64,000 nucleotides of DNA from Acidovorax sp. NB1 (GTDB lineage Bacteria > Pseudomonadota > Gammaproteobacteria > Burkholderiales > Burkholderiaceae_C). Location: contig NZ_BJHU01000013.1 of NCBI RefSeq assembly GCF_005405905.1, forward strand, positions 124,001-188,000. The letters run 5' to 3'. Within the stretch, counting starts at the first letter, position 1, and each line of letters begins with the position of its first letter. This document shows positions 37,059-45,017 of this stretch, one piece after another. The translations under genes were made by a program, and so were the position numbers. The notes below the pieces were generated by a model, which did not search any database, was not told where the DNA came from, and saw only the letters and a list, made by a program, of their open reading frames with translations.

Positions 37059-38612
37059 ATGCCATTGAAAAAAATCAGTCTGGCCGTGCTGGCTGTTCTG
37101 GCTGCCAGCGCAGCGGGCGTCAGTCTGGCGTCCAGCCACCGCGAGGCGCCGTTCATCACGACCCAGCCCAAGGTTGACGGCAGTGATTTCTACCTGTTCA
37201 ACAGCTACGAACCGGGTCGAGCGGGTTTTGTCACCATGATCGCCAACTACCTGCCGCTGCAGGATGCCTATGGCGGCCCCAACTACTTCAGCCTGGACTC
37301 GAATGCGCTGTACGAGATCCATATCGACAACAACGGCGACGCAGCGGAGGACATCACCTTTCAGTTCCGCTTCAAGAACACGCTGAACAATGGTGGCAAC
37401 GGCATCACACTCGATATCGGCCCTGACGGTGCCCGCAAGAAGGTGGCCATTCCGCTGCGCAACGCCGGTGGCATCAGCGGCGCAGCGGGCGACCCGCTGG
37501 CCTACCGCGAAGAGTACGAGATGTTCATCGTGCGCGGTGACCGCCGTACCGGCAAGCGCGAGCAGATCACCATGGCCGGTGGGGGCACCACCTTTACCAA
37601 GCCCATCGACTACATCGGTGAAAAATCGCTGGGCAATGCGGCCGCCTACGACGCCTACGCCGGCAAATATGTGTATGGCATCAACATCCCCGGCTGCTCC
37701 ACCCCCGGCAAGGTGTTTGTGGGCCAGCGGCAGGACCCGTTCCCGGTGTCGTTGGGCACCATCTTTGATCTGGTGAATGCACCTGCCGCCGTCATCACCA
37801 GCGAGTCGAATGCTGCGGCCTTCGGCGCGGGCCAGATTGCCAACAAGAACGTGACGTCGCTCGCGGTGGAAGTGCCCACCAATTGCCTCACGGCGGCATC
37901 GGGCGAGAAGGTCATTGGCGGCTGGACCACTGCCAGCCTGCGCCAGGCCCGCTTGCTCAATGGCAAGCCAGACTCGGGCCTGCAGACCAGCGAGAAGGCC
38001 GGTGGCGCATGGACGCAGGTCTCGCGCCTGGGCATGCCGCTGGTCAACGAGGTGGTGATTGGCCTCAAGGACAAGGACAAGTTCAACGCATCCAAGCCCA
38101 AGGATGATGCGGCCAACTTTGCGGACTACGTGACGCACCCCACGCTGCCCACGCTGGTCGAGACGCTGTTTGGCGCAAAGGCCCCCACGAATTTCCCGCG
38201 TACCGACCTGATGACGGCCTTCCTCACGGGGCTGCCCACCGTCAATCGCCCCGGCAACGTCACCGGCCTGGGTGCTGGAGGCCCCCTGGCCGAAATGCTG
38301 CGCTTGAACACGGGCATTGCCGCCACGGCTGCGGCTGCGCAGAACTCGCTGGGGGTGGTGGCAGGGGATGCGGCCGGCTTCCCGAACGGCCGCCGCTTGG
38401 GCGACGACGTGGTGGACGTATCGCTGCGCGTGGCCATGGGTGCGCTGTGCACGGTGACGGGTGCCACGGACACGCTCAAGGTGGGCTGCAAGCCGGGTGA
38501 TGCCCCGGCAGGAGGGGTAGCGTTTGTGGACGGCTCGCGCACCAAGGCGACGGACTACCGTACGGCGTTTCCGTATGTGAACCCGCCGCTCCCCGGTGCC
38601 AAGAACTTCTGA
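37059..38612 (+). CDS. DUF4331 exported protein
   Basis: A 517-residue secreted protein. The signal peptide is about residues 1-24 (ending SLASS), followed by the DUF4331 hallmark SSHREAPFI and then DGSDFYLFNSYE. The C-terminal hallmark is NGRRLGDDVVDVSLRVAMG. Molecular function of the family is not established. The gene starts a likely operon with a small lipoprotein, a TPR protein and a HupE/UreJ protein, behind its own ECF-type promoter. AGGAG precedes the ATG. Confidence 0.93.
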   Translation: MPLKKISLAVLAVLAASAAGVSLASSHREAPFITTQPKVDGSDFYLFNSYEPGRAGFVTMIANYLPLQDAYGGPNYFSLDSNALYEIHIDNNGDAAEDITFQFRFKNTLNNGGNGITLDIGPDGARKKVAIPLRNAGGISGAAGDPLAYREEYEMFIVRGDRRTGKREQITMAGGGTTFTKPIDYIGEKSLGNAAAYDAYAGKYVYGINIPGCSTPGKVFVGQRQDPFPVSLGTIFDLVNAPAAVITSESNAAAFGAGQIANKNVTSLAVEVPTNCLTAASGEKVIGGWTTASLRQARLLNGKPDSGLQTSEKAGGAWTQVSRLGMPLVNEVVIGLKDKDKFNASKPKDDAANFADYVTHPTLPTLVETLFGAKAPTNFPRTDLMTAFLTGLPTVNRPGNVTGLGAGGPLAEMLRLNTGIAATAAAAQNSLGVVAGDAAGFPNGRRLGDDVVDVSLRVAMGALCTVTGATDTLKVGCKPGDAPAGGVAFVDGSRTKATDYRTAFPYVNPPLPGAKNF

Positions 38613-38629
38613 TCCGAAGGAGCCACACC

Positions 38630-38881
38630 ATGCAAAAGAACCTTCGGATTCAGCACCTGGCCCTTACTTCGGTGGCGGCATTGGCCATCACCGGTTGCGG
38701 CGGGGGCGGTAGCGGCGACAACACGGCAGACCCTGGCAATGGGGGCCCCGTGATGGTGAACGCGTTCGCGTTTGTGCAGCCCATTGTGGCCAGCGGCGCA
38801 TCGGACACCACCGAACCTCAGGCGGTGGACCAGCTGGTGCTGTCCACTACCGAGACTGAAGAGCCCGATTCGCGGCTCTGA
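38630..38881 (+). CDS. Small lipoprotein of the DUF4331 operon
   Basis: An 83-residue lipoprotein. The signal sequence ends in the lipobox ITGC at about residue 22, followed by a GGGGSG linker. The acidic C-terminal part has repeated Thr/Glu (TTETEEPDS). It lies 17 bases after DUF4331 with AGGAG before the ATG. No family recognised; it may tether or chaperone the DUF4331 protein, but that is a guess. Confidence 0.82.
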   Translation: MQKNLRIQHLALTSVAALAITGCGGGGSGDNTADPGNGGPVMVNAFAFVQPIVASGASDTTEPQAVDQLVLSTTETEEPDSRL

Positions 38882-38977
38882 CCCTTGCGCGATGTCTTGG
38901 CTGCGCCCCGAAGGGGTGTGGCCAGGGCGTGCGTGGGTGATTGTGTCTCTTTCGATATCCGCTGTTGTCACGAGCCC

Positions 38978-40120
38978 ATGAAGAAACCTCATCACTGTGT
39001 GTGCGTGGCCTTGTGCCTGGTGCTATGGGCGGGCACGGCCCTGGCGGCCTTGCCGCAGGACTTGCCACCCGGCCTCGATGCCGATGTGGTCGAGCGTCTG
39101 CCCGAGCGTGTGAGCGCAGCCCCCGCCACGCCCCAGGCCGCCGCCACCACGGCCCGGCGCTGGATCACGCTGTCACGCGAGACGGCGGACCCGCGTTACC
39201 TGGGCCGGGCACAGGCGGCCCTGGCTCGCTGGTGGGGCCAGGCGGATGCCCCGGCCGATCTGCTGGTGTTGCAGGCCACCGTAGAGCAAGGGCGCCATGA
39301 ATTTTCAGCAGCGCGCGCCACGCTGGAGCGCGCCTTGCAAACCAACCCCGCACAGGTGCAGGGCTGGCTCACGCTGGCCACGCTGGAGCGTGTGGCCGCG
39401 CGCTATCAGGCCGCCGAGGCCGCCTGCCGCAACGTAGCCCGCCACGGTGCTGCGCTGTATGCCACCGCCTGCCTGCTTGAAACCCGTTCACTGCAAGGCC
39501 AGCACGATGCCGCGCGCAATGGCTTCACCGCACTGCGACAGCAGGTTGCGGGGGATGCTGCCCAGCGGGCCTGGATCGGGTCGCTGCTGGCCGAGAGCGA
39601 AGAGCGCGCAGGGCGCGATGACGCTGCCGACGCGGCCTACCGCCGCAGCCTGGCCGATGCCCCCGACGGCTACACGGCGCTGGCCTATGCCGACCAGCTG
39701 TTGCGCCGCAATCGTGCGAGCGCCGCACTGGAGGTGCTCAGGCACCAGCCCGACAGCGACTCCGTGCTGCTGCGGCGCGCGCAGGCCCTGCGGCTGATGG
39801 GGGACGCCGCGTGGCAGCCCCTGGTGCGCGACCTGGAAGCGCGTTTTGCCGCCATCGCGGCGCGCGGAGAGGGGCTGGACGCCCACGCCCGGGAGCGTGC
39901 CATGCTGGCGCTGTGGTTGCAGGGGCAACCCGCCGCCGCATGGAAGGCGGCCCTCACCAACCTTGCCCTGCAAAAAGAGCCACTCGACTGGTGGCTTGCA
40001 CTGCAGACCTCTGAGCAGTCGGGCGACGCTGCTGCCCACCAGGCCGTGCGGCAGGCCCTGCAGCAAGCAGGACTGCAAGACCTGCGCCTGGCGCGCTGGC
40101 AGACCCGGGGAGCCCAATGA
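38978..40120 (+). CDS. Exported TPR-repeat protein
   Basis: A 380-residue periplasmic protein with a signal peptide ending GTALA. Repeated helix pairs (FSAARATLERALQTNPAQ, WLTLATLERVAARYQAAEAA, DAADAAYRRSLADAPDGYTA) are tetratricopeptide-type. It probably serves as a protein-interaction scaffold for the DUF4331 system. Its stop codon overlaps the HupE start (ATGA), so the two are translationally coupled. It begins 96 bases after the lipoprotein gene. Confidence 0.87.
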   Translation: MKKPHHCVCVALCLVLWAGTALAALPQDLPPGLDADVVERLPERVSAAPATPQAAATTARRWITLSRETADPRYLGRAQAALARWWGQADAPADLLVLQATVEQGRHEFSAARATLERALQTNPAQVQGWLTLATLERVAARYQAAEAACRNVARHGAALYATACLLETRSLQGQHDAARNGFTALRQQVAGDAAQRAWIGSLLAESEERAGRDDAADAAYRRSLADAPDGYTALAYADQLLRRNRASAALEVLRHQPDSDSVLLRRAQALRLMGDAAWQPLVRDLEARFAAIAARGEGLDAHARERAMLALWLQGQPAAAWKAALTNLALQKEPLDWWLALQTSEQSGDAAAHQAVRQALQQAGLQDLRLARWQTRGAQ

Positions 40121-41448
40121 TGCGCTGCATGCACTGGTTAACGGGCCTCCTGCGCCCACACGGGCGTTCCCTGCGGGCCATGGTGGCTGTCGCGTTGGCT
40201 GCCGCAGCACTGGCGCCCAGTGCCTGGGCCCACAAGGCCAGCGACGCCTATCTGCGGGTGGCGGATGCCCCGGCATCCCTGGGCACTGCAGGGGCGGGCG
40301 CATCGATAGGCCTTGTGCTGTCGGTGGCCTTGAAGGATGTGGATGCCGCGCTGGAGCAGCTCGATGCCGATGGCGACCGTCAGCTCACATGGGGCGAGGT
40401 GCGACAGTCCATGCCCGCCATCGTCCAGTGGGTGGGCCAGGGCATGTTGTGGCAGTGCGACGGAACGGCGACGGTGCCTGCCTGGCGCTTTGAAGCGTTG
40501 GAGCAGCGCACCGATGGGCGTTACGCGCGGCTGGCTGCCACGCTGCCCTGTGCGCCAGCCCAGGCGGTCACTCTGCGCTACGGCCTGATGCAGGGCATCG
40601 ACCCCACACACCGCCTGCTGGTGGGCGGCGCGTTGAGCGGCCAGACGCTGGCAGCCGTGCTGGCCCCTGACGGGCGCTCGGGCACCGACCTGCGCTCTGC
40701 GGGCAGCCGCGCAGGACAAGCGGGGGCAGACGGTGCGGAAGGGGCTCAAGGTGCGGACGCAACAGAGCCCGGCGCCACACGCGGCGGGTTGGCCACGCTG
40801 CTGCACTTTGTGACCGAGGGGGTGCACCACATCCTGTCTGGCTACGACCACCTGGCCTTTTTGCTGGCACTGTTGCTGCCCATCTCCCTGGCGCGGCCGC
40901 AGCCCCGCCACCGCGATCTGCCATTGCACACGGAGTCCGGCACCACACCGATCGCTGAAACCCCGGCCTCCGGCGCCAGGGACCGCTTCGCCGGGATCAA
41001 GGCGCTCCTGCTCACGGTGACCTGTTTCACCGTGGGCCATTCCATCACGCTCGCACTGGCAGGCCTGGGCTGGGTCACCGTGTCGGGCAACTGGGTGGAG
41101 CCCGCCATTGCCATCAGCATCGGCATCTCGGCGTTGCTGAACCTGTTTCCCGTCCAAGGCCTGCGCAGTAGCTGGCTTGCTCTGGGCTTTGGGCTGGTGC
41201 ACGGGCTGGGTTTTTCCGGGGTGCTGGTTGAAGCGGGCGTGGCGGGGGCTTCGCTGTTGTGGGCCCTGGCGGGGTTCAACCTGGGGGTCGAAGTGGGCCA
41301 ACTGATGGTGGTCGCCCTGTGGTGCGCGGTCTCGGTGGCACTGGCGCGCAGGGCGTGGTACCGCTCGGTGGTGGTGCATGGGGGCTCCGTCGCGTTGCTG
41401 GTGCTGTCGCTGTACTGGACCGTGCAGCGCCTTGCCTTCGCTGGCTGA
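40117..41448 (+). CDS. HupE/UreJ-family membrane protein with an EF-hand-like loop
   Basis: A 443-residue inner-membrane protein. The signal peptide ends AWA before the typical HKASDAYL. A periplasmic domain (40-220) carries DADGDRQLTWGE at residues 83-94, a full EF-hand loop spacing with Asp at positions 1, 3 and 5 and Glu at 12. The HupE/UreJ membrane part (from ~225) has HHILSGYDHLAFLLALLLP, CFTVGHSITLALA and FGLVHGLGFSG; HupE/UreJ proteins are linked to nickel or cobalt. The cargo here is unknown. The start overlaps the TPR gene stop. Confidence 0.9.
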   Translation: MMRCMHWLTGLLRPHGRSLRAMVAVALAAAALAPSAWAHKASDAYLRVADAPASLGTAGAGASIGLVLSVALKDVDAALEQLDADGDRQLTWGEVRQSMPAIVQWVGQGMLWQCDGTATVPAWRFEALEQRTDGRYARLAATLPCAPAQAVTLRYGLMQGIDPTHRLLVGGALSGQTLAAVLAPDGRSGTDLRSAGSRAGQAGADGAEGAQGADATEPGATRGGLATLLHFVTEGVHHILSGYDHLAFLLALLLPISLARPQPRHRDLPLHTESGTTPIAETPASGARDRFAGIKALLLTVTCFTVGHSITLALAGLGWVTVSGNWVEPAIAISIGISALLNLFPVQGLRSSWLALGFGLVHGLGFSGVLVEAGVAGASLLWALAGFNLGVEVGQLMVVALWCAVSVALARRAWYRSVVVHGGSVALLVLSLYWTVQRLAFAG

Positions 41449-41524
41449 CGAGAACGGTGGCCAGTCCGTCGTGGGGGCCGGACCCTGATCAGGCGCTAAA
41501 GACCCTTTGCGGTACTCTGGATTC

Positions 41525-41554
41525 ACATCTGGACGTCGCCCGTGTGCGTAATGA
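41525..41554 (+). promoter_or_regulatory. ECF-type promoter for the DUF3034 operon
   Basis: ACATCT, 16 bases, then CGTAATGA, ending 40 bases before the DUF3034 ATG. One base off in the -35-like part and two in the -10-like part compared with the sigma factor promoter; spacing identical. Confidence 0.55.
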
Positions 41555-41594
41555 CGCTGTCGTAGCAATTATTTACAAACACGAGGAGCGCCCC

Positions 41595-42527
41595 ATGAAG
41601 AGTCCCCTTTCCATCGCCGTGCTGGCTGGCGTTGCACTGGCCTGCAGTGCGGCCCAGGCCGATACCGGCAAGCTGCTGCTCACCGGTGGTGTCAGCACCA
41701 TCGCCGGATCGGCGGGCGGCGGGCTGACCCCCTGGGCAGTGATTGGCAGCAATGCCACCGAGGGCGAGGTGGGTGTCAGCGCCTATGCCACCCGTGCTGC
41801 GACCCAGGATTACAGCCTGAACGGCTATGGCGTGGCCCTGGGCCTGCACGACCGCCTGGAGCTGTCGCTGGCGCGCCAGGACTTTGATGCCTCGCCCGCG
41901 ATCGCGCTCAACGGCATTGCGCCGTTTGGCGTGACACCCGGCCAGCACATCAAGATGGATGTGCTCGGCATCAAGCTCAAGGTGGCGGGCGACGCGGTGC
42001 TCAACAGCGACAGCTGGATGCCCCAGATTGCGGTGGGGCTGGAGCACAAGCAGGTGCACCCGGGCTCCATCAGGTCAGTGCTGGACTTTCTGGGCACCAA
42101 AACCAGCGGCACCGATGTGTACGTGAGCGCCACCAAGCTGCTGCTGGCGCAAAGCGTGCTGGTCAATGGCACGCTGCGCTACACCAACGCCAACCAGAAC
42201 GGCCTGCTGGGCTTTGGCTCGGCCGCACCTGGCAAGAACAGCCGCAGCCTGCAGCCCGAGTTCTCGGTGGCGTACCTGATCAACAAGAACCTGGCGGTGG
42301 GCGCCGAATACCGCTTCAAGCCCAACAACCTGCAGGCGCTGGGCGCTGCGGCAGGCCTGGGCGCTGCGCTGCGCGAAGACGACTGGAAGGACATCTTCGT
42401 GGCCTGGGCGCCCAGCAAGAACGTGTCGCTCACGCTGGCCTATGTGGACCTGGGCCGCATCGTCCCCGGCATCACCAACAACCGCCGCCAGACGGGTTAC
42501 TACCTGTCGGCCCAAGTCGCTTTCTGA
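41595..42527 (+). CDS. DUF3034 outer-membrane-like protein
   Basis: A 310-residue exported protein. The signal peptide ends AAQA before DTGKLLLTGGVSTIAGSAGG, the family start. The rest has alternating hydrophobic residues typical of a beta-barrel, and ends in Phe (YYLSAQVAF), the outer-membrane insertion signal. The function is not established. GAGGAG precedes the ATG. It is the first gene of a likely operon with the truncated haemoglobin (nine bases later) and the cupredoxin-like gene. Confidence 0.9.
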   Translation: MKSPLSIAVLAGVALACSAAQADTGKLLLTGGVSTIAGSAGGGLTPWAVIGSNATEGEVGVSAYATRAATQDYSLNGYGVALGLHDRLELSLARQDFDASPAIALNGIAPFGVTPGQHIKMDVLGIKLKVAGDAVLNSDSWMPQIAVGLEHKQVHPGSIRSVLDFLGTKTSGTDVYVSATKLLLAQSVLVNGTLRYTNANQNGLLGFGSAAPGKNSRSLQPEFSVAYLINKNLAVGAEYRFKPNNLQALGAAAGLGAALREDDWKDIFVAWAPSKNVSLTLAYVDLGRIVPGITNNRRQTGYYLSAQVAF

Positions 42528-42536
42528 GGAGTTTTC

Positions 42537-43010
42537 ATGGCACACCCCCGCACCCTCATCGCCCTTGCCATCGCCCTGAGTGGCTTGCTGGCAGCCCCGG
42601 CCTTTGCGCAGACCGCTGCAGCGCAAGCGGCAGCCACCGCTGCCGCTGCCCCGGCAGGCCTGTACCAGGCGCTGGGTGAAAAGCCCGGCATCACCCGCCT
42701 GATGGACGACTTCGTGAACCGTGTTGTCAAAGACCCACGCATTGGCGGCCACTTCAAGGACGTGAAACCCGCCGCCCTCAAGGAGAGCCTGACCGACCAG
42801 ATCTGCCAGCTGAGCGGCGGCCCTTGCAAATATGAAGGCGCTGACATGAAATCGGCCCATGCCGACATGGACATCAACAAGGGCCATTTCAACGCCCTGG
42901 TCGAGGTGCTGCAAAGCGCCATGGATGCCCAGGGCATACCCTTCGCCCAGCAAAACCGCTTGCTGGCCCTGCTGGCGCCCATGCACCGGGACGTGATCAC
43001 CACCCGTTGA
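42537..43010 (+). CDS. Exported group 1 truncated haemoglobin
   Basis: A 157-residue truncated haemoglobin with a clear signal peptide (ending AFAQT), hence periplasmic, which is unusual because most are cytosolic. The proximal haem ligand His108 is in SAHADMDI, and a Cys-Gly-Gly-Pro-Cys-like pair is in ICQLSGGPCKYEG. The B10 position, usually Tyr, is Val60 in DDFVNRV, so classic Tyr-based oxygen binding or NO removal is unlikely. It lies nine bases after DUF3034 with GAGGAG upstream. Confidence 0.9.
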   Translation: MAHPRTLIALAIALSGLLAAPAFAQTAAAQAAATAAAAPAGLYQALGEKPGITRLMDDFVNRVVKDPRIGGHFKDVKPAALKESLTDQICQLSGGPCKYEGADMKSAHADMDINKGHFNALVEVLQSAMDAQGIPFAQQNRLLALLAPMHRDVITTR

Positions 43011-43016
43011 ACCACC

Positions 43017-43784
43017 ATGAGAAATACTCTTGTTTTGATAGCTATCAGTGCTTTGTGGACGGGCGCTAGCGCCGGAAATATCCAGATCCAGGTGCTGGAC
43101 CGCGAGGGCAAACCCGTGCCCGACGCCGTGGTGGTGATCTACCCTGGCAACGCAGCGGGCACGCCGCCCAATCTGCTGCAGGCCAGCCCCACCATCGAGC
43201 AGGAAAAAATGCGCTTTGTGCCTGCGGTGACGGTGGTCTCGGCAGGCACTACGGTGCGCTTCACCAACCAGGACCGCTGGGACCACCATGTGCGCGGCAA
43301 CCCCACCGGCGTAGCCCCGGCTGCTGCGCCCGGCGCGGCGACCAGTACCAATTTCGAATTACGCCTGGCGGGCAAGACCGACGGAAAGCCCGCCAACTTT
43401 GCCGACGTGAAGCTGGACGCGCCCGGCGTGGTGCTGCTGGGCTGCCACCTGCACGGCTCCATGCGCGGCCATGTGTTTGTGACGGACTCGGCCTGGTCGC
43501 TCAAGACCGACAACGACGGCATTGCGCGTTTTCCTGCCGTGCCCGATGGTGCCGCCCAGGTGCGCGTCTGGCATGCCGAACAACTGGTGGACCTGCCACG
43601 CAAGGCCCTGAACGTGGTGCCCGGCCCCGTGCTCGACACCGTGCAGCTCAGCGTCGTGCCCCGCGTGCGCCGCGCCCCACCGGCCTCACCCGGCAACACA
43701 CCCGGCAACACACCCGGCGGGCCCATGGGCTCATACAGTCTGGCGCCTGCACAGGACGCCCACGCCCACCACCGCGGGAGCTGA
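43017..43784 (+). CDS. Cupredoxin-like protein (methylamine utilisation protein type)
   Basis: A 255-residue exported protein with a signal peptide ending ASAG. A transthyretin-like beta domain begins IQIQVLDREGKPVPDAVVVIY. Plastocyanin-like copper ligands are visible: His in WDHHVRGN, then Cys, His and Met in LLGCHLHGSMRGHV. The tail has a short PGNT tandem repeat. It starts six bases after the truncated haemoglobin, so electron exchange between copper and haem proteins is plausible. The signal peptide coding overlaps a repeat-like sequence. Confidence 0.87.
   Translation: MRNTLVLIAISALWTGASAGNIQIQVLDREGKPVPDAVVVIYPGNAAGTPPNLLQASPTIEQEKMRFVPAVTVVSAGTTVRFTNQDRWDHHVRGNPTGVAPAAAPGAATSTNFELRLAGKTDGKPANFADVKLDAPGVVLLGCHLHGSMRGHVFVTDSAWSLKTDNDGIARFPAVPDGAAQVRVWHAEQLVDLPRKALNVVPGPVLDTVQLSVVPRVRRAPPASPGNTPGNTPGGPMGSYSLAPAQDAHAHHRGS
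43031..43080 (+). repeat. Possible dispersed repeat copy in the cupredoxin signal peptide
   Basis: TGTTTTGATAGC followed by TATCAGTGCTTTG, GGGCGCTAGCGCC and GGAAATA resembles the repeat family in other genes here, most like the copy at 28781. It codes for residues in the signal peptide (LVLIAISALWTGASAG). Confidence 0.4.
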
Positions 43785-43824
43785 CCCACCACCGCAGCGG
43801 GTGGTCCACCGGGCGGTGGGTCAG
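43781..43824. terminator. Bidirectional terminator between convergent genes
   Basis: CTGACCCACC (43781-43790) pairs with GGTGGGTCAG (43815-43824), and the loop can fold further. The left arm contains the stop codon of the cupredoxin-like gene. It lies between this gene and the convergent dihaem cytochrome gene. Confidence 0.6.
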
Positions 43825-43847
43825 CAAGCAGCCTTTTCGCTAGGGGT

Positions 43848-44846
43848 TCAGCCCGGCAGCTTGAGTCCGCCCGGGCCCGAGGGCACGGTGTTGGCGCTGC
43901 TCTTGGTGCCCTGGGCCGGGGGCAGGGGGTTGGCATTGCCCACCTCCTGCTTCACGCTACCCACCGGGGCATTCAGGTAGAGGTACAGCGCCTGCGCATC
44001 CACATCGCTGAGCTGGCCCAGCGATTCGAAAGGCATCACCTGGATGGGCGTGCCATCGGGCCGCTTGCCGGTGCGCAGCATGGCCACAAAGCTGGTGGCG
44101 TTGGGGTAGCGCGCCAAGGCGCTGTCGGCGCTGTGGGAGCCGGGGCGGATGTCGGAGGCCGCAGGCCAGTCGGGCGGGCCGCCCGGGATCTTGCCGCCCG
44201 ACAGGTCTGCGCCGTGGCAGCCGATGCACATGTTGGCAACGTACTGGCCGTTGGCCAGCGTCACGCCCGCAGGCACGGGGCGCGAGGGCGCCAGCTGGTG
44301 GTCGATGCGCGCGGCAGCGTCAGGGATCACGCCCAGGCCATACAGCACCCAGGCGGGGCGGGGCAGCTCCACCACCGCCTGCTGGGTGCTCTCCTGGGGC
44401 GGCAGCTGGCGGATGTACGACACCAGCGCGTTCAGGTCGTCGTTGGTGAAGCGGTTGTAGTCTTCGCTGGGCATCACCATCACGGGGCGGCCGTTGGGCT
44501 TGACGCCGTGGCGGATCACGCTGTTCCAGTCCTCGGGCTGGTAGCGGCCCACCACGCCTGCGGACGTGATGTTGGGCCCCGCGATGCGCGTGCCCTTGCC
44601 ATCGTTCACAAACTCGCGGCCCGTGCCCTGCGCGCCGTGGCAGTCGGTGCAACCACGCGATGCATACAGGTAGCGCCCGCGTTCAATCGTTTGCGCATCG
44701 GTGGTGTAGGCCACGGGGCGCGGCTTGATGTCGATGTAACGGTTGCGCCGCTGCTCGGCCAGGTACAGGCCGCTGGCTGCGGTGGCGGCCACGATCACGC
44801 CCAGCAGCATGGCGCCGCCTGCAGTCCATTTGATCCAGCGTTTCAT
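43848..44846 (-). CDS. Membrane-anchored dihaem cytochrome c
   Basis: A 332-residue cytochrome with an N-terminal membrane anchor (~9-30) and two haem motifs: CTDCHG and CIGCHG. Each domain has a methionine candidate (PVMVMPSEDY; PIQVMPFESLG). It resembles the electron-transfer subunit of alcohol or aldehyde dehydrogenases, but no such dehydrogenase is near. The ATG at 44846 sits before the membrane anchor; the open frame upstream is not supported. A CRP-type palindrome lies 112 bases upstream. It converges on the cupredoxin-like gene. Confidence 0.92.
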   Translation of the reverse strand: MKRWIKWTAGGAMLLGVIVAATAASGLYLAEQRRNRYIDIKPRPVAYTTDAQTIERGRYLYASRGCTDCHGAQGTGREFVNDGKGTRIAGPNITSAGVVGRYQPEDWNSVIRHGVKPNGRPVMVMPSEDYNRFTNDDLNALVSYIRQLPPQESTQQAVVELPRPAWVLYGLGVIPDAAARIDHQLAPSRPVPAGVTLANGQYVANMCIGCHGADLSGGKIPGGPPDWPAASDIRPGSHSADSALARYPNATSFVAMLRTGKRPDGTPIQVMPFESLGQLSDVDAQALYLYLNAPVGSVKQEVGNANPLPPAQGTKSSANTVPSGPGGLKLPG

Positions 44847-44957
44847 GGTGGTATCCCTCTTCTTCGATTCGACGACCCAATTGCCGTGTTCAGGCGGCGG
44901 ATTCTGAATTCGAAGCAGCGGTTTGGGGCACCCCATGCCGCAGTGTGTGGCGGGGCC

Positions 44958-44973
44958 GGTGACATTTGTCACA
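44958..44973. promoter_or_regulatory. CRP/FNR-type palindrome
   Basis: GGTGACATTTGTCACA fits TGTGA-N6-TCACA except for the first base. It is 112 bases upstream of the dihaem cytochrome start on the minus strand. A CRP-family regulator is a plausible binder. Confidence 0.5.
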
Positions 44974-44984
44974 AACAGCCCGCT

Positions 44985-45013
44985 GGTGTGAGCAGGCGTT
45001 GCCTGCTCACACC
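44985..45013 (-). terminator. Perfect 13-bp hairpin after the binding-protein gene
   Basis: GGTGTGAGCAGGC and GCCTGCTCACACC pair perfectly around a GTT loop, five bases after the minus-strand stop. No T-run follows on that strand, so it may act as an mRNA-stabilising or factor-assisted end. Confidence 0.6.
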
Positions 45014-45017
45014 CTTC

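Noticed and set aside
43693-43715. Tandem CCCGGCAACACA copies at the end of the cupredoxin-like gene
   Set aside because: Only two copies, coding PGNTPGNTP in a low-complexity tail; too short to report as a separate repeat feature.
44847-44957. A fifth ECF-type promoter before the dihaem cytochrome
   Set aside because: A GGATTC is present, but no TACG-like sequence occurs at the 16-base (or 17-base) spacing.
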